The notes beneath the pieces were generated by a model. That model saw only the letters and a program-made list of their open reading frames with translations, had not been told where the DNA came from and did no database searches. The position numbers and the translations under genes were made by a program. Source: Amaurobius ferox (taxonomy: Eukaryota; Arthropoda; Arachnida; Araneae; Amaurobiidae). From it: DNA of 64,000 nucleotides. Below are positions 11,071 through 24,140 of this stretch, one piece after another (the stretch's first letter is position 1; every line of letters starts with the position of its first letter). Location: the NCBI GenBank assembly GCA_951213105.1, contig OX578142.1:7146649-7210648 (forward strand), in the 5' to 3' direction.

Positions 11071-14000
11071 CTGACGTTCTTGCTATATTGACTAGAAATT
11101 AGCTATTTTAGAGTGACGTTACGAGTTTATGCAATCAATTTAATAAATTATCGTTATATGAGCGATGGCACAATAAGGAATCTGTTCTTCCGTTCTTGCT
11201 TTATGCAATAGAAATTAGCTACTTTAGAGTGACGTTACGAGTTTATGCAATCAAATTAATGAATTATCCTTATATGAACGATTTCACAATAAGGAGTGTG
11301 TGCTTCCCTTCTTGCTATATTGACTAGATATTAGCTATTTCAAAGTGACGTTACGAGTTTATGCAATCAAATCAATGAATTATCCTTATATGAACGATGG
11401 CACAATAAGGAGTTTGTGCTTCCGCTCTTGCTATATTGACTAGAAATTAGCTATTTTAAAGTGACGTTGCGAGTTTATGCAATCAAATTAATTAATTATC
11501 CTTATATGAACGATGGCACAATAAGGAGTGTGTGCTTCCGTTCTTGCTATATTGACTCAAAATTAGCTATTTTAGAGTGACGTTACGAGTTTATGCAATC
11601 AAATTAATGAATTAACCTTATATGAACGATGGCATAATAAGGAGTGTGTGCTTCCGTTCTTGCTATATTGACTAGATGATAACTATTTTAGAATGATGTT
11701 ACGAGTTTATGCAATCAAATTAATGAATTATCCTTATATGAATGATGGCACAATAAAGAGTGTGTATCTTCCTTTCTTGCTATATTGACTAGAAATTATC
11801 TATTTTAGAGTGACGTTACGAGTTTATGCAATCAAATTACTGAATTATCCTTATATGAACGATGGCGCAATAAGGAATGTGTGCTTCCGTTCTTGCTATA
11901 TCAACTTGAAATTAGCTATTTTAGAGTGACTTTACGAGTTTATGCAATCAAATTAATGAATTATCCTTATATGAACGATGGCGCAATAATGAGTGTGTGC
12001 TTCCTTTCTTGCTATATTGACGAGTAATTAGCTATTTCAACTTCACTTTACGAGTTTATGCAATCAAATTAATGAATTATCCTAATATGAACGATGGCAC
12101 AATAAGGAGTGTGTGCTGACGTTCTTGCTATATTGACTAGAAATTAACTATTTTAGAGTGACGGTACGAATTTATGCAATTAAATTAATGAATTATCCTT
12201 ATATGATCGATGGCTCAATAAGGAGTGTGTCCTTCCGTTCTTGCTATATTGACTAGAAATTAGCTATTTTAGTGTGACGTTACGAGTTTATGCAATCAAA
12301 ATAATGAATTATCCTTATATGAACGATGGCACAAAAAGGAGTGTGTGCTACCGTTCTTGCTATATTGACTAGAAATTAGCAATTTTAGATTGACGTTACG
12401 AGTTTATACAATCAAATGAATTAATTATCGTTATATGAACGATGGCATAATAAGGAATGTGTTCTTCCGTTCTTGCTTTATTCAATAGAAATTAGCTATT
12501 TTAGTGTGACGTTACGAGTTTATGCAATCAAATTAATGAATTATCCTTATATGAACGATGGCACAAAAAGGAGTGTGTGCTACCGTTCTTGCTATATTGA
12601 CTAGAAATTAGCAATTTTAGATTGACGTTACGAGTTTATGCAATCAAATGAATTAATTATCGTTATATGAACGATGGCATAATAAGGAATGTGTTCTTCC
12701 GTTCTTGCTTTATTCAATAGAAATTAGCTACTTTAGAATGACGTTACGAGTTTATGCAATCAAATTAATGAATTATCCTTATATGAATGATGGCACAATA
12801 AAGAGTGTGTATCTTCCTTTCTTGCTATATTGACTAGAAATTATCTATTTTAGAGTGACGTTACGAGTTTATGCAATCAAATTACTGAATTATCCTTATA
12901 TGAACGATGGCGCAATAAGGAGTGTGTGCTTCCGTTCTTGCTATATCAACTTGAAATTAGCTATTTTAGAGTGACTTTACGAGTTTATGCAATCAAATTA
13001 ATGAATTATCCTTATATGAACGATGGCACAATAATGAGTGTGTGCTTCCTTTCTTGCTATATTGACGAGTAATTAGCTATTTCAACTTGACTTTACGAGT
13101 TTATGCAATCAAATTAATGAATAATCCTTATATGAACGATGGCACAATAAGGAGTATGTGCTTCTGTTCTTGCTATATTGACTAGAAATTAGCTATTTTA
13201 GAGTGACGTTACGAGTTTATGCAATCAATTAATGAATTATCCTTTTATGAACGATGGCACGATAAGGAGTGTATGCGTCCGTTCTTGGTATATTGACTAG
13301 CAATTAGCTATTTTAGAGCGACGTTACGAGTTTATGCAATCAAATTAATGAATAATCCTTATATGAACGATGGCACAATAAGGAGTGTGTGCTTCCGTTC
13401 TTGCTATATTGACTAAAATTTAGCTGTTTGAGAGTGACGTTACGAGTTTACGCAATCAAATTAATGAATTTCCTTATATGAACGATGGCACAATAAGGAG
13501 TGTGTGCTTCCGTTCATGCTATATTGACTAGAATATAACTATTTTAGAATGACGTTACGAATTTATGCAATCCAATTTATGAATTATCCTTATATGAACG
13601 ATGGCACAATAATTAGTGTGTGCTTCCTTTCTTGCTATATTGACGAGTAATTAGCTATTTCAACTTGACGTTACGAGTTTATGCAATCAAATTAATGAAT
13701 TATCCTAATATGAACGATGGCACAATAATGAGTGTGTGCTTCCTTTCTTGCTATATTGACGAGTAATTAGCTATTTCAACTTGACGTTACGAGTTTATGC
13801 AATCAAATTAATGAATTATCCTAATATGAACGATGGCACAATAAGGAGTGTGTGCTGACGTTCTTGCTATATTGACTAGAAATTAGCAATTTTAGAGTGA
13901 CGTTACGAGTTTATGCAATCAATTTAATTAATTATCGTTATATGAGCGATGGCACAATAAGGAATGTGTTCTTCCGTTCTTGCTTTATTCAATAGAAATT

Positions 14001-17000
14001 AGCTACTTTAGAGTGACTTTACGAGTTTATGCAATCAAATTAATGAATTATCCTTATATGAACGATGGCACAATAAGGAGTGTGTGCTTCCCTTCTTGCT
14101 ATATTGACTAGAAATTAGCTATTTCAAAGTGACGTTACGAGTTTATGCAATCAAATCAATGAATTATCCTTATATGAACGATGGCACAATAAGGAATGTG
14201 TGCTTCCGTTCTTGCTATATTGACTAGAAATTAGCTATTTTAGAGTGACGTTACGAGTTTATGCAATCAAATTAATGAATTATCCTTATATGAACGATGG
14301 CATAATAAGGAGTGTGTGCTTCCGTTCTTGCTATATTGACTAGAATATAACTATTTTAGAATGACGTTACGAGTTTATACAATCAAATTAATGAAATATC
14401 CTTATATGAATGATGGCACAATAAAGAGTGTGTATCTTCCTTTCTAGCTATATTGACTAGAAATTATCTATTTTAGAGTGACGTTACGAGTTTATGCAAT
14501 CAAATTACTGAATTATCCTTATATGAACGATGGCGCTATAAGGAGTGTGTGCTTCCGTTCTTGCTATATCAACTAGAAATTAGCTATTTTAGAGTGACTT
14601 TACGAGTTTATGCAATCAAATTAATGAATTATCCTAATATGAACGATGGCACAATAAGGAGTGTGTGCTGACGTTCTTGCTATATTGACTAGAAATTAAC
14701 TATTTTAGAGTGACGGTACGAGTTTATGCAATCAAATTAATGAATTATCCTTATATGATCGATGGCTCAATAAGGAGTGTGTGCTTCCGTTCTTGCTATA
14801 TTGACTAGAAATTAGCTATTTTAGTGTGACGTTACGAGTTTATGCAATCAAATTAATGAATTATCCTTATATGAACGATGGCACAAAAAGGAGTGTGTGC
14901 TACCGTTCTTACTATATTGACAAGGACTAAGCTGTTTTAGAGTGACGTTACGATTTTATGCAATCAAATTAATTAATTATCCTTATATGAACGATGGCAC
15001 AATAAAGAGTGTGTGCTTCCGTTCTTGCTATATTGACTGGAAATTAGCAATTTTAGATTAACTTTACGAGTTTATGCAATCAAATTAATGAATTATCCTT
15101 ATATGAACGATGGCACAAAAAGGAGTGTGTGCTACCGTTCTTACTATATTGACAAGGAATAAGCTGTTTTAGAGTGACGTTACGATTTTATGCAATCAAA
15201 TTAATGAATTATCCTTATATGATCGATGGCACAATAAAGAGTGTGTGCTTCCGTTCTTGCTATATTGACTAGAAATTAGCAATTTTAGATTGACGTTACG
15301 AGTTTATGCAATCAAATTAATTAATTATCGTTATATGAACGATGGCATAATAAGGAATGTGTTCTTCCGTTCTTGCTTTATTCAATAGAAATTAGCTACT
15401 TTAGAGTGACGTTACGAGTTTAAGCAATCAAATTAATGAATTTTCCATATATGAACGATGGCACAATAAGGAGTGTGTGCTCCCTTTCTTGCTATATTGA
15501 ATAGAAATTAGCTTTTTTAGAGTGAGATTACGAGTTTATGCAATCAAATTAATGAATTATCTTTATATTGAACGATGGCACAATAAGGAGTGTGTGCTTC
15601 CGTTCTTGCTATATTGACTTGAGATTAGCTATTTTAGAATGACGTTACGAGTTTATGCAATCAAATTAATGAATAATCCTTATATGAACGATGGCACAAT
15701 AAGGAATATGTGCTTCTGTTCTTGCTATATTGACTAAAAATTAGCTGTTTGAGAGTGACGTTACGAGTTTACTCAATCAAATTAATGAATTATCCTTATA
15801 TGAACGATGGCACAATAAGAAGTGTGTGCTTCCGTTCATGCTATATTGACTAGAATATAACTATTTTAGAATGACGTTACGAATTTATGCAATCCAATTT
15901 ATGAATTATCCTTATATGAACGATGGCACAATAAAGAGTGTGTGCTTCCGTTCTTGCTATATTGACTCGAAATTAGCTATTTTAGATTGACGTTACGAGT
16001 TTATGTAATCAAAATAATGAATTATCCTTATATGAATGATGGCACAATAAGGAGTGTGTGCTTCCGGTCTTGCTATATTGACTCGAAATTAGCTATTTTA
16101 GAGTGACTTTACAAGATTATGCAATCAAATTAATGAATTATCCTTATATGAACGATGGCACAATAATTAGTGTGTGCTTCCTTTCTTGCTATATTGACGA
16201 GTAATTAGCTATTTCAACTTGACGTTACGAGTTTATGCAATCAAATTAATGAATTATCCTAATATGAACGATGGCACAATAATGAGTGTGTGCTTCCTTT
16301 CTTGCTATATTGACGAGTAATTAGCTATTTCAACTTGACGTTACGAGTTTATGCAATCAAATTAATGAATTATCCTAATATGAACGATGGCACAATAAGG
16401 AGTGTGTGCTGACGTTCTTGCTATATTGACTAGAAATTAGCAATTTTAGAGTGACGTTACGAGTTTATGCAATCAATTTAATAAATTATCGTTATATGAG
16501 CGATGGCACAATAAGGAATGTGTGCTTCCGTTCTAGCTATATTGAATAGAAACAAGCTATTTTAGAGTGTCGTTACGAGTTTATGCAAATTAATGAATTA
16601 TCCTAATATGAACGATGGCACAATAATGAGTGTGTGCTTCCTTTCTTGCTATATTGACGAGTAATTAGCTATTTCAACTTGACGTTACGAGTTTATGCAA
16701 TCAAATTAATGAATTATCCTTATATGAATGATGGCACAATAAAGAGTGTGTATCTTCCTTTCTAGCTATATTGACTAGAAATTATCTATTTTAGAGTGAC
16801 GTTACGAGTTTATGCAATCAAATTACTGAATTATCTTATATGAACGATTGCGCTATGAGGAGTGTGTGCTTTCGTTCTTGCTATATCAACTAGAAATTAG
16901 CTATTTTAGAGTGACTTTACGAGTTTATGCAATCAAATTAATGAATTATCCTTATATGAACGATGGCACATAATGAGTGTGTGCTTCCTTTCCTGCTATA

Positions 17001-17332
17001 TTGACGAGTAATTAGCTATTTCAACTTGACTTTACGAGTTTATGCAATCAAATTAATGAATTATCCTAATACGAACGATGGCACAATAAGGAGTGTGTGC
17101 TGACGTTCTTGCTATATTGACTAGAAATTAACTATTTTAGAGTGACGGTACGAGTTTATGCAATCAAATTAATGAATTATCCTTATATGAACGATGGCAC
17201 AATAAGGAATGTGTGCTTCCGTTCTAGCTATATTGAATAGAAACAAGCTATTTTAGAGTGTCGTTACGAGTTTATGCAATCAAATTAATGAATTACCCTT
17301 ATATGAACGATGGCACAATAAGGAGTGTGTGC

Positions 17333-17448
17333 TTCCGTTCTTGTTATATTGACTAGAAATTAGCTATTTTAGAGTGACGTTACGAGTTTATGCAATCAAA
17401 TTAATGAATTATCCTTATATGAACGATGGCACAATAAGGAGTGTGTGC
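17333..17448 (+). repeat. representative satellite monomer (116 bp)
   Basis: A near-consensus monomer. I take the start as ttccgttcttgctatattga by convention; the true phase is arbitrary. In order it holds a pyrimidine-rich start, a variable segment (about positions 21-48), the conserved stretch gttacgagtttatgcaatca, the small inverted repeat aatt-aatg-aatt (positions 67-78), a 29-bp dyad and a GT-rich end (gagtgtgtgc). It differs from my by-eye consensus at one base (gttatat for gctatat). Confidence 0.9.
17412..17440. other. 29-bp dyad in each monomer (example copy)
   Basis: Perfect 7-bp inverted repeat, tccttat and ataagga, separated by a 15-base spacer (17419-17433, atgaacgatggcaca). It is intact in most monomers. 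Variant families break one arm (ccttttat, cctaatat, ataatga, ataaaga) without a matching change in the other, so the sequence gives no sign of pairing being maintained by selection. It could be a binding site for a dimeric protein or just part of the ancestral monomer. Confidence 0.6.
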
Positions 17449-18612
17449 CTTCCGTTCTTGCTATATCAACTAGAAATTAGTTAATTTAGAGTGAAGTTAT
17501 GAGGTTATGCAATAAAATTAATGAATTATCCTTATATGAACGATGGCACAGTAAGGAGTGTGTGCCTCCGTTCTTTCTATATTGAATAGAAATTAGCTAT
17601 TTTAGAGTCACGTTACGAGTTTATGCAATCAAATTAATGAATTATCCTTATATGAACGATGGCACAATAAGGAGTGTGTGCTTCCGTTCTTGCTATATTG
17701 ACTAGAATTTAGCTATTTTAGAGTCACGTTACGAGTTTATGCAATCAAATTAATGAATTATCCTTATATGAACGATGGCACAATAAGGAGTGTGTGCTTC
17801 CGTTCTTGCTATATCAACTAGAAATTAGTTAATTTAGAGTGACGTTACGAGTTTATGCAATCAAATTAATGAATTATCCTTATATGAACGATGGCACAAT
17901 AAGGAGTGTGTGCTTCCCTTCTTGCTATATTGACTAGAAATTAGCTATTTCAAAGTGACGTTACGAGTTTATGCAATCAAATTAATGAATTATCCTTATA
18001 TGAACGATGGCATAATAAGGAGTGTGTGCTTCCGTTCTTGCTATATTGACTAGAATATAACTATTTTAGAATGACGTTACGAGTTTATACAATCAAATTA
18101 ATGAATTATCCTTATATGAATTATGGCACAATAAAGAGTGTGTATCTTCCTTTCTAGCTATATTGACTAGAAATTATCTATTTTAGAGTGACGTTACGAG
18201 TTTATGCAATCAAATTACTGAATTATCCTTATATGAACGATGGCGCTATAAGGAGTGTGTGCTTCCGTTCTTGCTATATCAACTAGAAATTAGCTATTTT
18301 AGAGTGACTTTACGAGTTTATGCAATCAAATTAATGAATTATCCTAATATGAACGATGGCACAATAAGGAGTGTGTGCTGACGTTCTTGCTATATTGACT
18401 AGAAATTAACTATTTTAGAGTGACGGTACGAGTTTATGCAATCAAATTAATGAATTATCCTTATATGATCGATGGCTCAATAAGGAGTGTGTGCTTCCGT
18501 TCTTGCTATATTGACTAGAAATTAGCTATTTTAGTGTGACGTTACGAGTTTATGCAATCAAATTAATGAATTATCCTTATATGAACGATGGCACAATAAG
18601 GAGTGTGTGCTT

Positions 18613-18949
18613 CCGTTCTTGCTATATTGACTAGAATTTAGCTATTTTAGAATGACGTGACGAGTTTATGCAATCAAATTAATGAATTATCCTTATATGA
18701 ACAATGCACAATAAGGAGTGCGAGCTTCTGTTCTTGCTATATTGAATAGAAATTAACTATGCTAGAGTGACGTTACGAGTTTATGCAATCAAATTAATGA
18801 ATTATGCTTATATGAACGATGGCAAAATAAGGAGTGTGTGATTCCTTTCTTTCTACTTTGATTAGAAATTAGCTATTTTAGAGTGACCTTACGAATTTAT
18901 GCAATCAAATTAATGAATTATCCTTATATGAACGATGGCACAATAAGGA
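18613..18949 (+). repeat. HOR-C-like lead-in to HOR-A array 2
   Basis: About three monomers matching 5071-5407 and 41623-41959 (gaatgacgtgacgag, gcgagcttctgttcttgc and actatgctagag variants). The same short lead-in precedes each HOR-A array, so A arrays and their left flank were copied together. Confidence 0.8.
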
Positions 18950-21900
18950 GTTTGTGCCTCCGATCTTGCTATATTGACTAGAAATTAGATATTTTAGAGT
19001 GACCTTACGAGTTTATGCAATAAAATTAATGAATTATCCTTATATGAACGATGGCAGAATAAGGAGTGTGTGCGTCCGTTCTTACTATATTGACTAGAAA
19101 TTAGCTATTTTATAGTGACGTTTCGAGTTTATGCAATCAAATTAATGAATTATCCTTATATGAACGATGGCACAATAAGGAGTGTGTGCTTCCGTTCTTG
19201 CTATATTGAATAGTAATTAGCAGTTTTAGAGTGACGTTACGAGTTTATGTAATCAAATTAATGAATTATCCTCATATGAACGATGGCACAATAAGGAGTT
19301 TGTTCTTCCGTACTTGCTATATTGACAAGAAATTAGCTATTTTTGAGTGACGTTACGAGTTTATGAAATCAAATTAATGAATTATCCTTATATGAACGAT
19401 GGCACAATAAGGAGTGTGTGCTTCCGTTCTTGCTATATTGACTAGAATATAACTATTTTAGAATGACGTTACGAGTTTTTGCAATCAAATTAATGAAATA
19501 TCCTTATATGAACGATGGCACAGTAAGGAGCGTGTGCTTCCGTTCTTGCTATATTGACTAGAATATAACTATTTTAGAATGACATTACGAGTGTATGCAA
19601 TCAAATTAATGAATTATCCTTTTATGAACGATGGCACAATAAAGAGTGTGTGTTTCCGTTCTTGATATATTGACTCGAAATTAGCTATTTATAGTGACGT
19701 TACGAGTTTATGCAATCAATTTATGAATTATCCTTATATGAACGATGACACGATAAGGAGTGTGTGCGTCCGTTCTTGCTATATTGACTAGCACTTAGCT
19801 ATTTTAGAGTGACGTTACTTGTTTATGCAATCAAATTAATGAATTATCCTTATATGAACGATGGCACAAAAAGGAGTGTGTGCTACCGTTCTTACTATAT
19901 TGACTAGAAATTAGCTGTTTTAGAGTGACGTTACGATTTTATGCATTCAAATTAATGAATAATCCTTATATGAACGATGGCAAAATAAAGAGTGTGTGCT
20001 TCCGTTCTTGCTATATTGACTAGAAATTAGCAATTTTAGATTGACGTTACGAGTTTATGCAATCATATTAATGAATTATCGTTATATGAACGATAGCACA
20101 ATAAGGAATGTGTTCTTCCGTTCTTGCTTTATTCAATAGAAATTAGCTACTTTAGAGTGACGTTACGAGTTTATGCAATCAAATTAATGAATTATCCTTA
20201 TATGAACAATGCACAATAAGGAGTGCGTGCTTCTGTTCTTGCTATATTGAATAGAAATTAACTATGCTAGAGTGACGTTACGAGTTTATGCAATCAAATT
20301 AATGAATTATCCTTATATGAACGATGGCAAAATAAGGAGTGTGTGCTTCCTTTCTTTCTACTTTGATTAGAAATTAGCTATTTTAGAGTGACCTTACGAA
20401 TTTATGCAATCAAATTAATGAATTATCCTTATATGAACGATGGCACAATAAGGAGTGTGTGCCTCCGATCTTGCTATATTGACTAGAAATTAGCTATTTT
20501 AGAGTGACCTTACGAGTTTATGCAATAAAATTAATGAATTATCCTTATATGAACGATGGCAGAATAAGGAGTGTGTGCGTCCGTTCTTGCTATATTGACT
20601 AGAATATAACTATTTTAGAATGACGTTACGAGTTTAAGCAATCAAATTAATGAATTATCCTTTTATGAACGATGGCACAATAAAGAGTGTGTGCTTCCGT
20701 TCTTGATATATTGACTCGAAATTAGCTATTTAGAGTGACGTTACGAGTTTATGCAATCAATTTATGAATTATCCTTATATGAACGATGGCACGATAAGGA
20801 GTGTGTGCGTCCGTTCTTGCTATATTGACTAGCACTTAGCTATTTTAGAATGACGTTACGAGTTTATGCAATCAAATTAATGAATTATCCTTATATGATC
20901 GATGGCTCAATAAGGAGTGTGTGCTTCCGTTCTTGCTATATTGACTAGAAATTAGCTATTTTAGTGTGACGTTACGAGTTTATGCAATCAAATTAATGAA
21001 TTATCCTTATATGAACGATGGCACAAAAAGGAGTGTGTGCTACCGTTCTTTCTATATTGACTAGAAATTAGCTGTTTTAGAGTGACGTTACGATTTTATG
21101 CAATCAAGTTAATGAATTATCCTTATATGAACGATGGCACAATAAAGAGTGTGTGCTTCCGTTCTTGCTATATTGACCAAAAATTAGCAATTTTAGATTG
21201 ACGTTACGAGTTTATGCAATCAAATTAATGAATTATCGTTATATGAACGATGGCATAATAAGGAATGTGTTCTTCCGTTCTTGCTTTATTCAATAGAAAT
21301 TAGCTACTTTAGAGTGACGTTACGAGTTTAAGCAATCAAATTAATGAATTTTCCTTATATGAACGATGGCACAATAAGGAGTGTGTGCTCCCTTTCATCA
21401 AAGTCATATGTGCATCGTTCATATAAGGAAAATTAATGAATTATCCTAATATGAACGATGGCACAATAATGAGTGTGTGCTTCCTTTCTTGCTATATTGA
21501 CGAGTAATTAGCTATTTCAACTTGACGTTACGAGTTTATGCAATCAAATTAATGAATTATCCTAATATGAACGATGGCACAATAATGAGTGTGTGCTTCC
21601 TTTCTTGCTATATTGACGAGTAATTAGCTATTTCAACTTGACGTTACGAGTTTATGCAATCAAATTAATGAATTATCCTAATATGAACGATGGCACAATA
21701 AGGAGTGTGTGCTGACGTTCTTGCTATATTGACTAGAAATTAGCAATTTTAGAGTGACGTTACGAGTTTATGCAATCAATTTAATAAATTATCGTTATAT
21801 GAGCGATGGCACAATAAGGAATCTGTTCTTCCGTTCTTGCTTTATGCAATAGAAATTAGCTACTTTAGAGTGACGTTACGAGTTTATGCAATCAAATTAA

Positions 21901-24140
21901 TGAATTATCCTTATATGAACGATTTCACAATAAGGAGTGTGTGCTTCCCTTCTTGCTATATTGACTAGATATTAGCTATTTCAAAGTGACGTTACGAGTT
22001 TATGCAATCAAATCAATGAATTATCCTTATATGAACGATGGCACAATAAGGAGTTTGTGCTTCCGCTCTTGCTATATTGACTAGAAATTAGCTATTTTAA
22101 AGTGACGTTGCGAGTTTATGCAATCAAATTAATTAATTATCCTTATATGAACGATGGCACAATAAGGAGTGTGTGCTTCCGTTCTTGCTATATTGACTCA
22201 AAATTAGCTATTTTAGAGTGACGTTACGAGTTTATGCAATCAAATTAATGAATTAACCTTATATGAACGATGGCATAATAAGGAGTGTGTGCTTCCGTTC
22301 TTGCTATATTGACTAGATGATAACTATTTTAGAATGACGTTACGAGTTTATGCAATCAAATTAATGAAATATCCTTATATGAATGATGGCACAATAAAGA
22401 GTGTGTATCTTCCTTTCTTGCTATATTGACTAGAAATTATCTATTTTAAAGTGACGTTACGAGTTTATGCAATCAAATTACTGAATTATCCTTATATGAA
22501 CGATGGCGCAATAAGGAATGTGTGCTTCCGTTCTTGCTATATCAACTTGAAATTAGCTATTTTAGAGTGACTTTACGAGTTTATGCAATCAAATTAATGA
22601 ATTATCCTTATATGAACGATGGCACAATAATGAGTGTGTGCTTCCTTTCTTGCTATATTGACGAGTAATTAGCTATTTCAACTTCACTTTACGAGTTTAT
22701 GCAATCAAATTAATGAATTATCCTAATATGAACGATGGCACAATAAGGAGTGTGTGCTGACGTTCTTGCTATATTGACTAGAAATTAACTATTTTAGAAT
22801 GACGGTACGAATTTATGCAATTAAATTAATGAATTATCCTTATATGATCGATGGCTCAATAAGGAGTGTGTCCTTCCGTTCTTGCTATATTGACTAGAAA
22901 TTAGCTATTTTAGTGTGACGTTACGAGTTTATGCAATCAAAATAATGAATTATCCTTATATGAACGATGGCACAAAAAGGAGTGTGTGCTACCGTTCTTG
23001 CTATATTGACTAGAAATTAGCAATTTTAGATTGACGTTACGAGTTTATGCAATCAAATGAATTAATTATCGTTATATGAACGATGGCATAATAAGGAATG
23101 TGTTCTTCCGTTCTTGCTTTATTCAATAGAAATTAGCTATTTTAGTGTGACGTTACGAGTTTATGCAATCAAATTAATGAATTATCCTTATATGAACGAT
23201 GGCACAAAAAGGAGTGTGTGCTACCGTTCTTGCTATATTGACTAGAAATTAGCAATTTTAGATTGACGTTACGAGTTTATGCAATCAAATGAATTAATTA
23301 TCGTTATATGAACGATGGCATAATAAGGAATGTGTTCTTCCGTTCTTGCTTTATTCAATAGAAATTAGCTACTTTAGAATGACGTTACGAGTTTATGCAA
23401 TCAAATTAATGAATTATCCTTATATGAATGATGGCACAATAAAGAGTGTGTATCTTCCTTTCTTGCTATATTGACTAGAAATTATCTATTTTAGAGTGAC
23501 GTTACGAGTTTATGCAATCAAATTACTGAATTATCCTTATATGAACGATGGCGCAATAAGGAGTGTGTGCTTCCGTTCTTGCTATATCAACTTGAAATTA
23601 GCTATTTTAGAGTGACTTTACGAGTTTATGCAATCAAATTAATGAATTATCCTTATATGAACGATGGCACAATAATGAGTGTGTGCTTCCTTTCGTGCTA
23701 TGTTGACGAGTAATTAGCTATTTCAACTTGACTTTACGAGTTTATGCAATCAAATTAATGAATAATCCTTATATGAACGATGGCACAATAAGGAGTATGT
23801 GCTTCTGTTCTTGCTATATTGACTAGAAATTAGCTATTTTAGAGTGACGTTACGAGTTTATGCAATCAATTAATGAATTATCCTTTTATGAACGATGGCA
23901 CGATAAGGAGTGTATGCGTCCGTTCTTGGTATATTGACTAGCAATTAGCTATTTTAGAGCGACGTTACGAGTTTATGCAATCAAATTAATGAATAATCCT
24001 TATATGAACGATGGCACAATAAGGAGTGTGTGCTTCCGTTCTTGCTATATTGACTAAAATTTAGCTGTTTGAGAGTGACGTTACGAGTTTACGCAATCAA
24101 ATTAATGAATTTCCTTATATGAACGATGGCACAATAAGGA
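18950..24140 (+). repeat. HOR-A copy A2.1 (5,191 bp)
   Basis: A full-length higher-order unit, about 44 monomers plus a fold-back fragment, from one gtttgtgcctccgatc landmark to the next (18950 to 24141). The length equals that of A3.1 (41960-47150) with no net indel. Copy-specific variants include aaaataaagag near 19985, tagaatgacggtac near 22795 and tttcgtgctatgttg near 23693. Confidence 0.9.
21413..21460. repeat. fold-back junction F2 (HOR-A copy A2.1)
   Basis: Same inverted segment and spacer as F1. The left arm reads ggaaaatt rather than ggataatt, and the right arm has cctaatat rather than ccttatat, so two positions no longer pair. The unique 16-base segment lies directly upstream. Confidence 0.9.

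Larger units (their letters stand above)
5408..13499 (+). repeat. block A1: expanded HOR-A copy (8,092 bp)
   Basis: It starts at the gtttgtgcctccgatc landmark and ends at the same boundary as other HOR-A copies, just before the monomer containing ccgttcatgctatattg. Its length equals 5,191 + 116 + 2,785 bp: one HOR-A unit, one extra monomer near 6300-6415, and an internal 24-monomer duplication. It carries fold-back junction F1 at 7987-8034. Two adjacent monomer types near 6895-7135 are in the reverse order to all other copies. Confidence 0.85.
13500..18612 (+). repeat. block B1: diverse monomers related to HOR-B
   Basis: About 44 monomers. It shares ordered landmarks with the tandem HOR-B units further right (ctccctttcttgctatattg at 15480; acaaggaataagctg near 15150; ttctagctatattgaatag near 16530) but lacks some of their monomers, such as the atagtgactagcaattag type. 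It ends where monomers with gaatgacgtgacgag begin (about 18645). Nothing but satellite is present. Confidence 0.85.
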
